A DNA stretch of 64,000 bases. It comes from CAWKGV01 sp963849305. Lineage in GTDB: Bacteria; Pseudomonadota; Alphaproteobacteria; Acetobacterales; Acetobacteraceae. The notes beneath the pieces are model-generated. The model had not been told where the DNA came from and ran no database searches. It saw only the letters and a program-made list of their open reading frames with translations. The stretch is from the NCBI GenBank assembly GCA_963849305.1, contig CAWKGV010000008.1, forward strand, positions 62,001-126,000, written 5' to 3'. A program made the position numbers and the translations under genes. Of this stretch, positions 25,435-34,948 are shown one piece after another; position 1 is the first letter of the stretch; each line of letters begins with the position of its first letter.

Positions 25435-26916
25435 TCAGCCTCCGGCGCGGACCGAGGGCCGCGCGTCGAACCCCGCCGCGCGCTCGATCGCGCTCGCGAC
25501 GGCGAACAGCGTCTCCTCATCGAACGACTTGCCGATCACCTGAAGCCCGAGCGGAAGGCCGTTCGCGTCAAGCCCCGCCGGCACCGAGATTGCCGGCACG
25601 CCCGCGAGATCGGCAGGCACGGTGAACACGTCGTTGAGGTACATCTTCACCGGGTCGTCCATGTTCTCCCCCTGGGCGAACGCGGCCGAGGGCGCGGTCG
25701 GGGTCAGCAAGGCATCCACTTTCGCGAAAGCCTCGGTGAAATCGCGCAGGACCAACGCCCGCACCTTCTGCGCCCGCAGATAGTAGGCGTCGTAATAGCC
25801 AGCCGAGAGCACGTAGGTACCGATCAGAATGCGCCGGCGTACCTCTGGCCCGAATCCGGCGGCACGCGTGCGCTCATACAGGTCGCGCAAATCCTCACCG
25901 TCGCTGCGCAGTCCGAAGCGTACGCCATCGTAGCGGGCCAGGTTCGAGGATGCTTCGGCGGGCGCCACGATATAATAGGTCGCCAGGCCGTATTTCGTGT
26001 GCGGCAGGGAAATATCGACAATCTCGACGCCCGCCGCGCGCAGCCAATCCACGCCCTGCCGCCACAGCGCCTCGATCTCCTCCGACATACCGTCAGCGCG
26101 GTATTCGCGGGGAATGCCGATACGCAGCCCCTTCGTGGTTCGCCGGCAGGCGGCCCGGAAGTCGGGCACGGGGACATCGGCACTGGTGGAGTCCTTCGGG
26201 TCGTGCCCCGCCATCGAGCCGAGCAGGATGGCGCAATCCTCGACCGTCCGCGCGAACGGTCCCGGATGATCGAGCGAGGAGGCGAACGCCACCACGCCCC
26301 AGCGGCTACACCGCCCATAAGTCGGCTTGATCCCGACGATGCCGCAGAACGACGCCGGCTGGCGGATCGAACCGCCCGTGTCGGTGCCGGTCGCCCCGAG
26401 CGCGAGCCGCGCAGCCACGGCCGCCGCCGAGCCACCCGACGAGCCGCCCGGGACCAGCACCGCGCTCTCGTCCTGCCGCCGCTTCCAAGGATTCTCGACC
26501 GGGCCATAGGCCGAGGTCATGTTGGACGAGCCCATCGCGAACTCGTCCAAATTGGCTTTGCCGAGGAACACCGCCCCGTCGCGCAGCAGGTTGGCGCTGA
26601 CCGTGCTCTCATAGGGCGGCACGAACGGCCCCAGGATGCGGCTGCCGGCGGTGGTGCGCACGCCCTCGGTGCAGAACAGATCCTTGATCGCCAGCGGAAT
26701 GCCGGTCAGCGGCCGATCGTCGCCGTTCGCCAGCGCCGCGTCGGCCGCGTCGGCCTGCCGCAGCGCCTGCTCGCCAGTCACCGTGATATAGGCATTGAGC
26801 CGAGGGTTCAGCGACGCGATGGCCGCCAGATGCGCCTCGGTCAACTCCCGCGCGGTGAACGCCTTATCGCGCAGTGCCTCGCGCGCGGCGGCGATCGTCA
26901 GATCGGTCAGCGTCAT
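25435..26916 (-). CDS. gatA: Glutamyl-tRNA(Gln) amidotransferase subunit A
   Basis: 493 residues; the amidase-signature subunit that releases ammonia from glutamine or asparagine. The Ser-cisSer-Lys triad region is visible: GIPLAIKDLFCTEG with the lysine, VPGGSSGGSAAAVAARLA with the cis-Ser, and GTDTGGSIRQPASFCG with the nucleophile region. The start overlaps the gatC stop by 4 bp, so the two are translationally coupled. Length and motifs are complete. Confidence 0.97.
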   Translation of the reverse strand: MTLTDLTIAAAREALRDKAFTARELTEAHLAAIASLNPRLNAYITVTGEQALRQADAADAALANGDDRPLTGIPLAIKDLFCTEGVRTTAGSRILGPFVPPYESTVSANLLRDGAVFLGKANLDEFAMGSSNMTSAYGPVENPWKRRQDESAVLVPGGSSGGSAAAVAARLALGATGTDTGGSIRQPASFCGIVGIKPTYGRCSRWGVVAFASSLDHPGPFARTVEDCAILLGSMAGHDPKDSTSADVPVPDFRAACRRTTKGLRIGIPREYRADGMSEEIEALWRQGVDWLRAAGVEIVDISLPHTKYGLATYYIVAPAEASSNLARYDGVRFGLRSDGEDLRDLYERTRAAGFGPEVRRRILIGTYVLSAGYYDAYYLRAQKVRALVLRDFTEAFAKVDALLTPTAPSAAFAQGENMDDPVKMYLNDVFTVPADLAGVPAISVPAGLDANGLPLGLQVIGKSFDEETLFAVASAIERAAGFDARPSVRAGG

Positions 26917-27200
26917 TCGACGACTTTCGGCACGGCGTAGAACTCGCCGATCCGCTCCGGCGCGTTGGCCAACACCCGGTCGGCGTAACCGCCATCGGTC
27001 ACGACATCCTCGCGCATCTTAAGTGCCATGCGCGCCGCCCCGGCCAGAGGCTCGACCCCATCGAGGTTCACTTCGTTCAATTGCTCGATCCAGCCGAGAA
27101 TGCCGTTCAGCTCGGCTTGCAGCGTGGCTACCTCATGCTCTTCGATCCGAAGCCGGGCGAGCAAGGCGATGCGGCGGACGGTCGCGGGATCGAGCGACAT
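26913..27200 (-). CDS. gatC: Glutamyl-tRNA(Gln) amidotransferase subunit C
   Basis: 95 residues, typical GatC. It has the helical start MSLDPATVRRIALLARLRIE, the core LNGILGWIEQLNEVNLDGVE and the conserved tail RIGEFYAVPKVVE. It is the belt-like stabilising subunit that tethers GatA to GatB. It is the first gene of the operon, divergent from ruvX with about 50 bp between start codons, so both promoters must lie in or overlap that gap. Confidence 0.95.
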   Translation of the reverse strand: MSLDPATVRRIALLARLRIEEHEVATLQAELNGILGWIEQLNEVNLDGVEPLAGAARMALKMREDVVTDGGYADRVLANAPERIGEFYAVPKVVE

Positions 27201-27251
27201 GGACGGACGCTATCCTTTTCCGGGGACGGGCCGCGGACCATAACGGCGAGC

Positions 27252-27713
27252 ATGTCTCTGTTCAACATAAGCGAGTTGCGGGCGCGGTTGGCCAAGGACG
27301 AGCGATTGCTCGGCATCGACCCGGGCAGCAAGGTCATCGGCTTGGCGCTGTCGGATGTGCGCCTGAGCTTGGCGACCCCCTATGGCACGCTGAGGCGCCG
27401 CAAGCTGCGGGAGAATGCCGCCGAAATCGCCGCCATCGCCCGGCGGGAGGGCGCGGGTGGGCTGGTGGTCGGGCTGCCGCTTTCGATGGACGGCAGCTTG
27501 GGGCCGGCGGCGCAAGCCGCGCGTGATTGGGCCGAGGCGCTTTCGGGCGTGGCCGGGCTGCCTGCGGCGATGTGGGATGAACGGCTATCCTCGGCGGCGG
27601 TCACTCGGTTCTTGATCGAGGAGGCCGATCTCAGCCGGCGCAAGCGAGCCGACTCCGTGGACCGGGTGGCGGCTGCCTGGCTGCTGCAATCGGCGCTCGA
27701 CGCCAGCGTATAA
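27252..27713 (+). CDS. ruvX: Putative pre-16S rRNA nuclease / RuvX-type resolvase (YqgF)
   Basis: 153 residues with the RNase H-like YqgF fold: LLGIDPGSKVIGLALSDVRL with the first catalytic Asp, GGLVVGLPLSMDGSLGPAAQ, WDERLSSAAVTRFLIE and DSVDRVAAAWLLQSAL with the last acidic residue. The family trims the 5' end of 16S rRNA and may also act as a Holliday-junction resolvase. ATG 27252 is the natural start, after GCGAGC without a strong Shine-Dalgarno. It is divergent from gatC and convergent with the manganese catalase. Confidence 0.92.
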   Translation: MSLFNISELRARLAKDERLLGIDPGSKVIGLALSDVRLSLATPYGTLRRRKLRENAAEIAAIARREGAGGLVVGLPLSMDGSLGPAAQAARDWAEALSGVAGLPAAMWDERLSSAAVTRFLIEEADLSRRKRADSVDRVAAAWLLQSALDASV

Positions 27714-27761
27714 CGGAACGCCAGGGTGTATGCCCCTGGCGCTCTGCGATTCCTCTCGGAC

Positions 27762-28502
27762 TCACTCCGCTGCCAGCGGCGCGGTCTTCTCGTCATCGGG
27801 ATTGACCGGAGGCGGCGGGAAGCCGCCTTGGGGTCTCGGGTCGTCCTGATAGCGGAACTTCGGCTCCGAGTTCCACGGCCCCCGCTTGTCCTGGCCCTTG
27901 GACATGTTGAAGGTCAGGTCCACCGTCTCGTCCGGCTTGATGGTGCCGAACATCGGGTCATCCAGCTTGCCCATCTTGGACAGGGCCTGCATGAACATCT
28001 CGGCGTGGGTGATCTCCCGGGTCAGCAAGTTCACCAGGGCCTTCTTGGAGCCTTCGTCGCTGCAAGCCTTGATCAGCGTCTCGTAAGTCTGCCGGGCGCC
28101 CGCCTCGGCGGCGATGTCGGCGCGCAGGTCGCGGACCACGTTACCGCCTTCGTTGATGTAGGCGGCGGTCCAGGGGCCGCCGTGGCTGTCCACGAAATGC
28201 GGCCCGACGCCACGGATGCGGAACAACGGCGCCTCGTACACCGGCGTCTGATCGAGCTTGCTCGTGTGCTGCTCGATCAGCTTGCCGACCACCTCCAGAT
28301 GGCTGAACTCCTCAAGGGCGATGTCCTGGAGCATGTCACGGATACCCGCGTCCGTGACATGAAAGGACTGAACCCAGTATGTGAGCGCCGCCGTAAGTTC
28401 CCCGGTCGCGCCGCCGAACTGTTCCAAAAGGTATTGCCCGAACCGGGCGTCGGGAGTCCCCACATTCACGGGAATGATGGTTTCCTTGGTATGATAGAAC
28501 AT
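27762..28502 (-). CDS. Manganese catalase
   Basis: 246 residues, a ferritin-like di-manganese enzyme that disproportionates hydrogen peroxide. Metal-ligand helices are visible in LLEQFGGATGELTAALTYWV, IALEEFSHLEVVGKLIEQH, DIAAEAGARQTYETLI and LLTREITHAEMFMQALS. The C-terminal tail is Pro-rich and acidic. ATG 28502 is chosen because GAGGAGGG lies 6-12 bp upstream; the longer frame adds a poor 14-residue extension. It is monocistronic, head-to-tail with the GH15 gene upstream (85 bp gap). Confidence 0.93.
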   Translation of the reverse strand: MFYHTKETIIPVNVGTPDARFGQYLLEQFGGATGELTAALTYWVQSFHVTDAGIRDMLQDIALEEFSHLEVVGKLIEQHTSKLDQTPVYEAPLFRIRGVGPHFVDSHGGPWTAAYINEGGNVVRDLRADIAAEAGARQTYETLIKACSDEGSKKALVNLLTREITHAEMFMQALSKMGKLDDPMFGTIKPDETVDLTFNMSKGQDKRGPWNSEPKFRYQDDPRPQGGFPPPPVNPDDEKTAPLAAE

Positions 28503-28587
28503 GTCAGCCCTCCTCTGTGCCTCGGGAGACAACGCCCGAGCCACACAGGGGTTCTTCCAGTCCGAAACCTGTAACCGAGCGCCGCCC

Positions 28588-30399
28588 TCAATCCTTCCCG
28601 CGCTGGTGGGCGGGGCCGTAATTCGTGAGGTTCAGCGCGGTGTTGATCAGCGCCAGGTGCGAGAATGCCTGGGGAAAGTTGCCCAGCTGGCGCTGGGTGT
28701 CTGGATCATACTCCTCCGAGAGCAGCCCGACATCATTGGCCAGCGCGAGCAGCCGCATGAACATCGCGCGCGCATCGTCGTAACGGCCTTGGAGCACCAT
28801 GTTGTCGGCCAGCCAGAAGCTGCACGCGAGGAACATACCCTCGCTGCCCGTGAGGCCGTCTTTCGTGTGTTCGGGATTGTACCGCAGCACCAGGCCACCG
28901 TGCATCAGCTCGCGCTCGATCGCGGCGACCGTGCTCATCATGCGGGCGTCGGTTGCCGGCAAAAAGCCGACCAGCGGCATCATCAGCACGCTAGCGTCCA
29001 GGGCCTCGGACCCGAAGCTCTGCACGAAGCTCTGTTTCTTGGTGCTGAAGCCCTCCCGGCAAACCGTCGCGTGAATCTCATCGCGCAGCTTGCGCCACTG
29101 CTCCACCGGCTCGTCCAGCCCGCCCTCCTCGACGGCCTTCACGGCACGATCGAGCGCGACCCAGGCCATCACCTTGGAAAAGGTGAAATGTTGCCGCCCG
29201 CCGCGCACCTCCCATATGCTTTCGTCCGGCTCCTGCCATATCGCGGCCACGTGCTCGACGACTTCGCGTTGGAGATCCCAGGTTCCCCGAACCGGGGCCA
29301 GGCCGCCGCGCACGGATTCATAGAGCGCGTCCACCACCTCGCCGAACACGTCGATCTGCAACTGGGTGTGCGCGGCGTTGCCGATCCGCACCGGCTTGGC
29401 GCCCTGGTAGCCGGAGAGCCACGGCACCTCCCACTCCGGCAGCCGCCGTTCGCCGGCCAGGCCGTAGAGCGTCTGCAACTGCGCCGGGCTGCCGGCGACG
29501 CTGCGGCGCAGCCACTCGCTCCAAGCCCGCGCCTCCTCGCGGTAGCCGCCGTGGATCAGGGCCAGCAGGGTGAAGGTGGCGTCACGCAACCAGCAGAACC
29601 GGTAATCCCAATTGCGCGAGCCCCCGAGCTGCTCCGGCAAGGACGTGGTGGGCGCGGCGACGAGGCCGCCCGTGGGCGCGTAGGTGAGCGCCTTCAGCGT
29701 GAGCAACGACCGCTGCACCGGCTCGCGCCACTCGCCCTGGTACGACCCTCGCCGGCACCAATCGGTCCAGAACGCCTCGGTGGCGTTCAGCGCCTCCTCG
29801 GGGTCTGGGATCGCCGGAGCCGGCAGATGCGACGGCCCATAGGCGAGCACGAAAAACTGCTCCTCGCCGGCGTCCAGCCCGAACTCGGCGACGGTGGTGA
29901 AGTCGCGACCCTCGACCGGCACCGTGCTGTGCAGCACCGCCAACGACGGGCCGGCGACCATCCGGACGCCGAACCCGGCGCGCAGCCGGGTAACCCAGGG
30001 GATGAGCGATCCGTACTCGAAGCGGAGTGCCAGCAAGAAGCTGAACCGAACGTTCCCGCGCAGACCTTTGACCAGGCGCATGACCGACGACCCGCCGGTC
30101 CCCATCGGCATGAAGTCGATCAGCAACGCCTTGCCCGCGTCGGTCTCGAACTCGGTCTCCAGGATCATCGTACCGGGACGATAGCGGCGCGTTACCCGCA
30201 TTGCGCTGTCGGTCGGCGAGATGCGCCATTGCCCCGCGCGCGGCCCGTCCACCAGTGCCGCGAAGCACGCGTCGTCGTCGAAGCGCGGCCAGCAGAGCCA
30301 ATCGATCGATCCCTCGCGGCTGACCAGGGCGGCCGTGGTGCAGTCGCCGATCAGCGCGTAGTCCTCGATCCGCGCCGCGTATTCCCGAAGGTCCGACAC
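28588..30399 (-). CDS. Glycoside hydrolase family 15 protein (glucoamylase/trehalase-like)
   Basis: 603 residues, close to the usual 600 of bacterial GH15 proteins. An N-terminal trehalase-like beta domain (IEDYALIGDCTTAALVSREG, SIDWLCWPRFDDDACFAALV) precedes an (alpha/alpha)6 barrel with RNWDYRFCWLRDATFTLLAL, TQLQIDVFGEVVDALYES and GSEGMFLACSFWLADNM, where the catalytic glutamates lie. No signal peptide is present, so it is cytoplasmic. Such enzymes hydrolyse trehalose, maltose or other alpha-glucosides in osmolyte turnover. It may be co-transcribed with the upstream small exported protein (15 bp) and the downstream catalase. Confidence 0.92.
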   Translation of the reverse strand: MSDLREYAARIEDYALIGDCTTAALVSREGSIDWLCWPRFDDDACFAALVDGPRAGQWRISPTDSAMRVTRRYRPGTMILETEFETDAGKALLIDFMPMGTGGSSVMRLVKGLRGNVRFSFLLALRFEYGSLIPWVTRLRAGFGVRMVAGPSLAVLHSTVPVEGRDFTTVAEFGLDAGEEQFFVLAYGPSHLPAPAIPDPEEALNATEAFWTDWCRRGSYQGEWREPVQRSLLTLKALTYAPTGGLVAAPTTSLPEQLGGSRNWDYRFCWLRDATFTLLALIHGGYREEARAWSEWLRRSVAGSPAQLQTLYGLAGERRLPEWEVPWLSGYQGAKPVRIGNAAHTQLQIDVFGEVVDALYESVRGGLAPVRGTWDLQREVVEHVAAIWQEPDESIWEVRGGRQHFTFSKVMAWVALDRAVKAVEEGGLDEPVEQWRKLRDEIHATVCREGFSTKKQSFVQSFGSEALDASVLMMPLVGFLPATDARMMSTVAAIERELMHGGLVLRYNPEHTKDGLTGSEGMFLACSFWLADNMVLQGRYDDARAMFMRLLALANDVGLLSEEYDPDTQRQLGNFPQAFSHLALINTALNLTNYGPAHQRGKD

Positions 30400-30414
30400 G
30401 CGGCTGCGCCGGCC

Positions 30415-30819
30415 CTAGTTCGCGTGGCCGTAGGCGCGCCCGCCCACGTTGTTCGGGCACCAGCAGGTCGCGCCGACCGCGACCGGCGTTTGCATCGGGC
30501 AGACATAGGCGCCCGCATAGCAGGACTGGCCGCTGGAGCGCGCAGGCGGCGTATAGGTTACCGGCGGCGTGTAGGTTACGGGTGGAGCATAGTTGTACGC
30601 CGCGGGCGGCGCATAGACGACCGGAGGTGGGGCGTAGGGGGCGTAGTAGAGCGGCGGGGGATAATAGAACGGCGGCGGGTACCAGAACGGCGGGGCGAAG
30701 CCGAAGAAGACGCCGACCCGCGCCATCGCCGGCGTGGCCGCGAGGAGCGGGGTTGCTACGGCGGCGCCGGCCACGAGGGCCACGGGAGAGCGAAACCAGC
30801 GGACCATGGGAAGCCTCAT
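30415..30819 (-). CDS. Pro/Tyr-rich exported protein of unknown function
   Basis: 134 residues. A signal peptide (MRLPMVRWFRSPVALVAGAA, cleavage near ATPAMA) is followed by a low-complexity stretch of repeated PP-(F/Y)-Y units and the repeat VTYTPP. The C-terminus has four cysteines (SCYAGAYVCPMQT, TCWCPNNVGG). The pattern resembles small secreted or outer-membrane-associated proteins common in Rhodospirillales and Rhizobiales; no function is known to me. It precedes the GH15 gene by 15 bp on the same strand. Confidence 0.7.
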   Translation of the reverse strand: MRLPMVRWFRSPVALVAGAAVATPLLAATPAMARVGVFFGFAPPFWYPPPFYYPPPLYYAPYAPPPVVYAPPAAYNYAPPVTYTPPVTYTPPARSSGQSCYAGAYVCPMQTPVAVGATCWCPNNVGGRAYGHAN

Positions 30820-30844
30820 AAGCGGTTCCGAGCGGCAATCCGAT

Positions 30845-31568
30845 TTACCCGGCCGATGTTGTGTCGGCGGGCGCGCTTATCCAGTCCCGCAGCAAGGCAG
30901 TGACCTCCGCCGGCCGTTCGAGCGGCGCCAAGTGGCCGCAGGCCTCTGATGACCCGGAGACGCGCGCCCGGCACCGCGTTCGCGATCTCCGCGGAGCGAT
31001 CCGGCGGCGTCATGCGGTCCGCGTCGCCTACCGCAACCAGCGTCGGCAGGGTCAGGCCGGGCAAGTCGGGCCGAAAATCCGGGCGGCACATGATCGCGGT
31101 CTGCTGGCGCAGATAGGCTTCCTTGCCGACGCGCTCGGCCATGGTCATCACCGCCTCGGCGAGCGCCGCATCGCCCAGCCTGCTCGGGTGGACCAGTTCC
31201 GCCAGCAGCCGCGGTGTGACGCCCCGAAATCGCCCCATCCGAACCAGCCCTATGAGTGCCCGCCGCCGCCGCGCCTGCTCCGGGCCGTCCGGCCGGGCAC
31301 TGGTGGAGAGCAGGGCGAGTCGCGTCACCCGCTCGGGCGCGAGGCGCAGCAGGGCGAACGCGACATAGCCGCCCATGGACATGCCCGCCACGGCAAACCG
31401 CGCTGGCATGGCTTCCAGCGCGCGTCGCGCCATCGCCTCGATCCGTTCGTCCTGGGTGAGATCGGCGACGGTGATTTGAGCGAGATCGGCGAGGTCGGCC
31501 ATCTGCGACCGCCACAGACGGGCATCGCACAACAGGCCGGAAAGCAGCAGAAGGGGAATCCGGGACAT
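30845..31568 (-). CDS. Alpha/beta-hydrolase fold esterase-like protein, one-base frameshift
   Basis: From ATG 31568 the protein shows LLLLSGLLCDARLWRSQMAD, the nucleophile elbow GMSMGG and VAVGDADRMTPP. Near 30945 the frame drifts (RVIRGLRPLGAARTAG). Deleting one C of GGCCTG restores the family ending: GCGHLAPLERPAEVTALLRD, with the catalytic His, and a stop at 30845. The corrected length is about 240 residues. Without correction the frame runs to 30816 with a nonsense tail. It resembles MhpC/RutD-type hydrolases; the substrate is unknown. Confidence 0.8.
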
Positions 31569-31743
31569 GGCCCGCAAGTATCGGCTGCTCGGCGCTCCGC
31601 CAAGCTTGACTTTCTGGTACGCTATCTTGATATGCGCCGAAGAGGCGTGGCAGGCCGCCGCTGCCGTCGGCGTGTGCATATGCCGATGATTGGGCGCGAT
31701 AGCCGTTGCACGAGCCAACTCAGGCACTCGACTGGACAAGCAT

Positions 31744-33267
31744 TTGACCGATACGATCACCGCTCCGGCGGACCCGACCGACCGCGCCGATGCGGCGGAG
31801 GCGCCGCGGGTCACGTTTGCCGACCTCGGGCTTTCGGAGCCGGTCCTGCGGGCGATCGAGGCAATGGGCTACCACGAGCCGACGCCGATCCAGGAGCAGG
31901 CGATCCCGTTTGTGTTGATGGGGCGCGACGTGCTCGGTGCCGCGCAGACCGGAACGGGCAAGACCGCGAGCTTCACTCTGCCGTTGCTCGATATCCTGTC
32001 CGGCTCGCGCGCGCGGGCGCGGATGCCGCGTAGCTTGATCCTGGAGCCGACCCGCGAGCTTGCGCTGCAGGTGGCGGAAAATTTCGTTCAATATGGCAAG
32101 AATCTTAAGCTGACGCACGCGCTCATCATCGGTGGCGAGAGCATGGCCGATCAGAAAGACGCGCTGATGCGCGGCGTGGATGTGCTGATCGCCACGCCCG
32201 GCCGGCTGATCGATATGTTCGAGCGCGGCAGTATCCTGCTGTCGGACACGAAGATCCTGGTGATCGACGAGGCGGATCGGATGCTCGACATGGGGTTCAT
32301 TCCCGATGTGGAGCGCATCGTGGGCCTGCTGCCGCGTACCCGGCAAACCCTGCTGTTCTCAGCCACCTTGCTGCCGGAAATTAGGCGGCTCGCCGATGCC
32401 TTCTTGACGAATCCCAAGGAGATTTCGGTTTCCCGCCCCGCGTCGGTGGCGACGACTATTATCGAGGGCCTGATATTGGTGGCCGAGCACGACAAGCGCG
32501 AAGCGCTGCGGCGGCTGATTCGCACCGAGAATGTCCAGAATGCCTTGATCTTCTGCAATCGTAAGCGTGATGTCGATATCCTCTACCGGTCGTTGGCGCG
32601 TCACAAATTCGACGCCGGCGCCCTGCACGGAGACATGACCCAGTCGATCCGGTTCACGACGCTGGAAAAATTCAAGGCGGGCGAGCTGCGGCTGCTCGTA
32701 TGCAGCGACGTGGCGGCTCGCGGACTCGATATCGGCGGGCTGTCGCATGTCTTCAACTTCGACGTGCCGCACCATGCCGAGGACTACGTACACCGGATCG
32801 GAAGGACCGGGCGCGCCGGTTTGGTCGGCCACGCCTTCACTATCTCCATGCCGGACGACCGCCAAGCGGTGGAAGCGATCGAGAAACTGATTGGCCATCC
32901 GATCCCTCCCGTGGTGGTCGAGGGGCTCGATCCGGTGGCGTGGAGTGAGGACGGCCGCCGCGGCAGGCGCGCCCGCCCGGGGGAAAAGCGCAAGGGTGCC
33001 AAAAAGAGCGACAGGAAAAGCGACAAGAGGAAGACCGACACAATTGAAAAGCCGGTGGCGGCGAAAAAGCCGAAGGTGGAGGATCGAAAACCCCGCGAGG
33101 CTTCCGTGCCGACGGTTCGCCGCGACGATCAGGCCAAACCGCCGCCGCGTATCGAACGGCCGTCGCATCGGCGCGGCGAGGATCTCGGACCCTCGGTGAC
33201 CGGCTTTGGCAGCGACGTTCCGGCCTTCATGCTGATTCGCACCCGGCCGGCGGGGAGAGAAGCATAG
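31744..33267 (+). CDS. DEAD-box ATP-dependent RNA helicase (RhlE-like)
   Basis: About 507 residues. Helicase motifs are complete: Q motif YHEPTPIQEQAIP, Walker A AQTGTGKT, PTRELA, TPGR, VIDEADRMLD, SAT, ARGLDI and HRIGRTGRAG. A 110-residue basic, Lys/Arg/Pro-rich tail follows and ends GFGSDVPAFMLIR, typical of alphaproteobacterial RhlE-type proteins in ribosome assembly or cold RNA remodelling. The start is uncertain: only TTG codons (31744, 31690) are available before the conserved region, with no strong Shine-Dalgarno. It is divergent from the hydrolase gene. Confidence 0.93.
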   Translation: MTDTITAPADPTDRADAAEAPRVTFADLGLSEPVLRAIEAMGYHEPTPIQEQAIPFVLMGRDVLGAAQTGTGKTASFTLPLLDILSGSRARARMPRSLILEPTRELALQVAENFVQYGKNLKLTHALIIGGESMADQKDALMRGVDVLIATPGRLIDMFERGSILLSDTKILVIDEADRMLDMGFIPDVERIVGLLPRTRQTLLFSATLLPEIRRLADAFLTNPKEISVSRPASVATTIIEGLILVAEHDKREALRRLIRTENVQNALIFCNRKRDVDILYRSLARHKFDAGALHGDMTQSIRFTTLEKFKAGELRLLVCSDVAARGLDIGGLSHVFNFDVPHHAEDYVHRIGRTGRAGLVGHAFTISMPDDRQAVEAIEKLIGHPIPPVVVEGLDPVAWSEDGRRGRRARPGEKRKGAKKSDRKSDKRKTDTIEKPVAAKKPKVEDRKPREASVPTVRRDDQAKPPPRIERPSHRRGEDLGPSVTGFGSDVPAFMLIRTRPAGREA

Positions 33268-33286
33268 GCGAGTGGGAGGGCGAGGC

Positions 33287-34486
33287 ATGAACGTAGCTTC
33301 AGCACGGCACAAGGGCCGCTTCACCGCGTTCGCGTGGGATGACCCGCTGCGGCTCGCCGAACAGCTCACGGAGGATGAGGCGGCGATTCGCGACGCCGCG
33401 CACGCCTACTGCCAGGAAAAGCTGTTCCCCCGCATCTTGGAAGCGAACCGCCACGAGAGCTTCGACCGCGCCATCATGAACGAGATGGGCGAGATGGGCT
33501 TCCTCGGAGCGACCCTGGACGGGTATGGCTGCGCCGGTGTAAATTACGTTTCCTACGGACTGATCGCGCGCGAGGTGGAGCGCGTGGACTCCGGCTATCG
33601 CTCCTGCTTTTCGGTCCAGTCCTCGCTGGTGATGTATCCGATCTGGGCGTTCGGGACCGAGGAGCAGAAGCAGCGCTACCTGCCCAAGCTGCGCAGCGGC
33701 GAGTTCGTCGGCTGCTTCGGGCTGACCGAGCCGGATGCCGGCTCCGACCCCGCCTCGATGCGCTCCCGCGCCAAGAGCGTTGACGGCGGCTTCGTGCTGA
33801 ACGGCTCGAAGACCTGGATCACCAACTCGCCGATTGCCGACGTGCTGGTGGTCTGGGCGAAGGACGACGACGGCGATATCCGCGGCTTTTTGCTGGAGAA
33901 GGGCATGAAGGGCCTGTCGGCGCCCAAGATCGAGGGCAAGTTCAGCCTGCGCGCCAGCGTCACTGGCATGATCATGATGCAGGACGTGTTCGTGCCGGCC
34001 GCGAACGTCCTGCCCGACGTGAAGGGGCTGCGCGGCCCGTTCTCCTGCCTGAACAACGCGCGCTACGGGATCGCCTGGGGCGCCTTGGGCGCGGCGGAGT
34101 TCTGCTGGCAGGCGGCACGGGACTACACCATGCAGCGGACGATCTTCGGCCGTCCGCTCGCCGCCACGCAGCTGGTTCAGAAAAAGCTTGTGGATATGCA
34201 GACCGAGATCACCCTCGGCCTTCAGGCGGTGCTCAGGCTCGGACGGCTGATGGACGAGCACAACGCCGCGCCGGAGATGATATCGCTCTGCAAGCGCAAC
34301 TCATGCGGCAAGGCACTAACGATCGCCCGCGAAGCCCGCGACATGCATGGAGGCAACGGCATCGCCGACGAGTACCACGTGATCCGCCATGTCATGAATC
34401 TGGAGGCGGTGAACACCTACGAGGGCACGCACGATGTCCATGCGCTGATCCTCGGGCGCGCGCAAACGGGGTTGGCCGCGTTCTGA
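33287..34486 (+). CDS. gcdH: Acyl-CoA dehydrogenase, probable glutaryl-CoA dehydrogenase
   Basis: 399 residues. The acyl-CoA dehydrogenase fold shows FGLTEPDAGSDPASMRSRAK, GSKTWITNSPIADV and the catalytic-base region LEAVNTYEGTHDVHALILGR. The start WDDPLRLAEQLTEDEAAIRD and the sequence RSGYRSCFSVQSS-like segment around 95-105 (VDSGYRSCFSVQSSLVMYPI) are characteristic of GcdH, which turns glutaryl-CoA into crotonyl-CoA in lysine, tryptophan and benzoate breakdown. GGGAGGG precedes ATG 33287. No CoA transferase or regulator lies beside it; a toxin-antitoxin pair follows convergently. Confidence 0.93.
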   Translation: MNVASARHKGRFTAFAWDDPLRLAEQLTEDEAAIRDAAHAYCQEKLFPRILEANRHESFDRAIMNEMGEMGFLGATLDGYGCAGVNYVSYGLIAREVERVDSGYRSCFSVQSSLVMYPIWAFGTEEQKQRYLPKLRSGEFVGCFGLTEPDAGSDPASMRSRAKSVDGGFVLNGSKTWITNSPIADVLVVWAKDDDGDIRGFLLEKGMKGLSAPKIEGKFSLRASVTGMIMMQDVFVPAANVLPDVKGLRGPFSCLNNARYGIAWGALGAAEFCWQAARDYTMQRTIFGRPLAATQLVQKKLVDMQTEITLGLQAVLRLGRLMDEHNAAPEMISLCKRNSCGKALTIAREARDMHGGNGIADEYHVIRHVMNLEAVNTYEGTHDVHALILGRAQTGLAAF

Positions 34487-34489
34487 TCG

Positions 34490-34948
34490 CTACCGGTCGG
34501 CGGCGCCGCTTAGAATCTGCACAAGGAGTGGGTGAACGCAGGGCGCGAACGGGTTGGTGATCGTGACGCCCGACCACACGAACCCATCCTGCATGTCCTC
34601 GCTCAACAGCAGTCCGCACCCCGTCTGCGCGGCAACCGCGAGGATGATTGCGTCCCAGATGGAAAGCCTATGTTCGCGGGCAAGCTCAATCGCTCGGACC
34701 AGGCCCTTCTGCGTAGTCGGCGCGATCTCGTAACCCTCTCGCCATGAGAGCACGGCATTCACCGCTGCGGTTCGCTCCCATGCGGCCTTCCGAACCAAAA
34801 CATTAAATACCTCTCCGAGCACTTGCACCGGAATGATGATGTCGTGGTTCGCTAACATGTCGATCAGATCATCGGCTTCGGCCTGACGCGCCGGACCGTT
34901 CACTCCCTCCGCATAGACCAGGACGTTGGAATCGAGCGCCAGCCTCAT
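34490..34948 (-). CDS. PIN-domain ribonuclease toxin (VapC-like)
   Basis: 152 residues of a PIN nuclease fold. Acidic metal-binding residues appear in LALDSNVLVYAEG, VLGEVFNVL, SIWDAIILAVA and LLSEDMQDG. VapC-type toxins cut tRNA or rRNA and are held inactive by the partner antitoxin. The start overlaps the antitoxin stop by 4 bp (ATGA arrangement), as expected for a toxin-antitoxin operon. Catalytic residues look intact, so the pair is probably functional. Its 3' end faces gcdH 3 bp away. Confidence 0.88.
   Translation of the reverse strand: MRLALDSNVLVYAEGVNGPARQAEADDLIDMLANHDIIIPVQVLGEVFNVLVRKAAWERTAAVNAVLSWREGYEIAPTTQKGLVRAIELAREHRLSIWDAIILAVAAQTGCGLLLSEDMQDGFVWSGVTITNPFAPCVHPLLVQILSGAADR

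Noticed and set aside
24478..26940. Long open frame (820 codons) opposite gatB and gatA
   Set aside because: It is an antisense shadow of two well-supported genes; composition is His/Arg/Gly-rich with no domain, as usual for open antisense frames in GC-rich DNA.
28501..30903. Long open frame (800 codons) opposite the GH15 gene
   Set aside because: Antisense to a clear GH15 protein, no recognisable domain, low-complexity Arg/His content.
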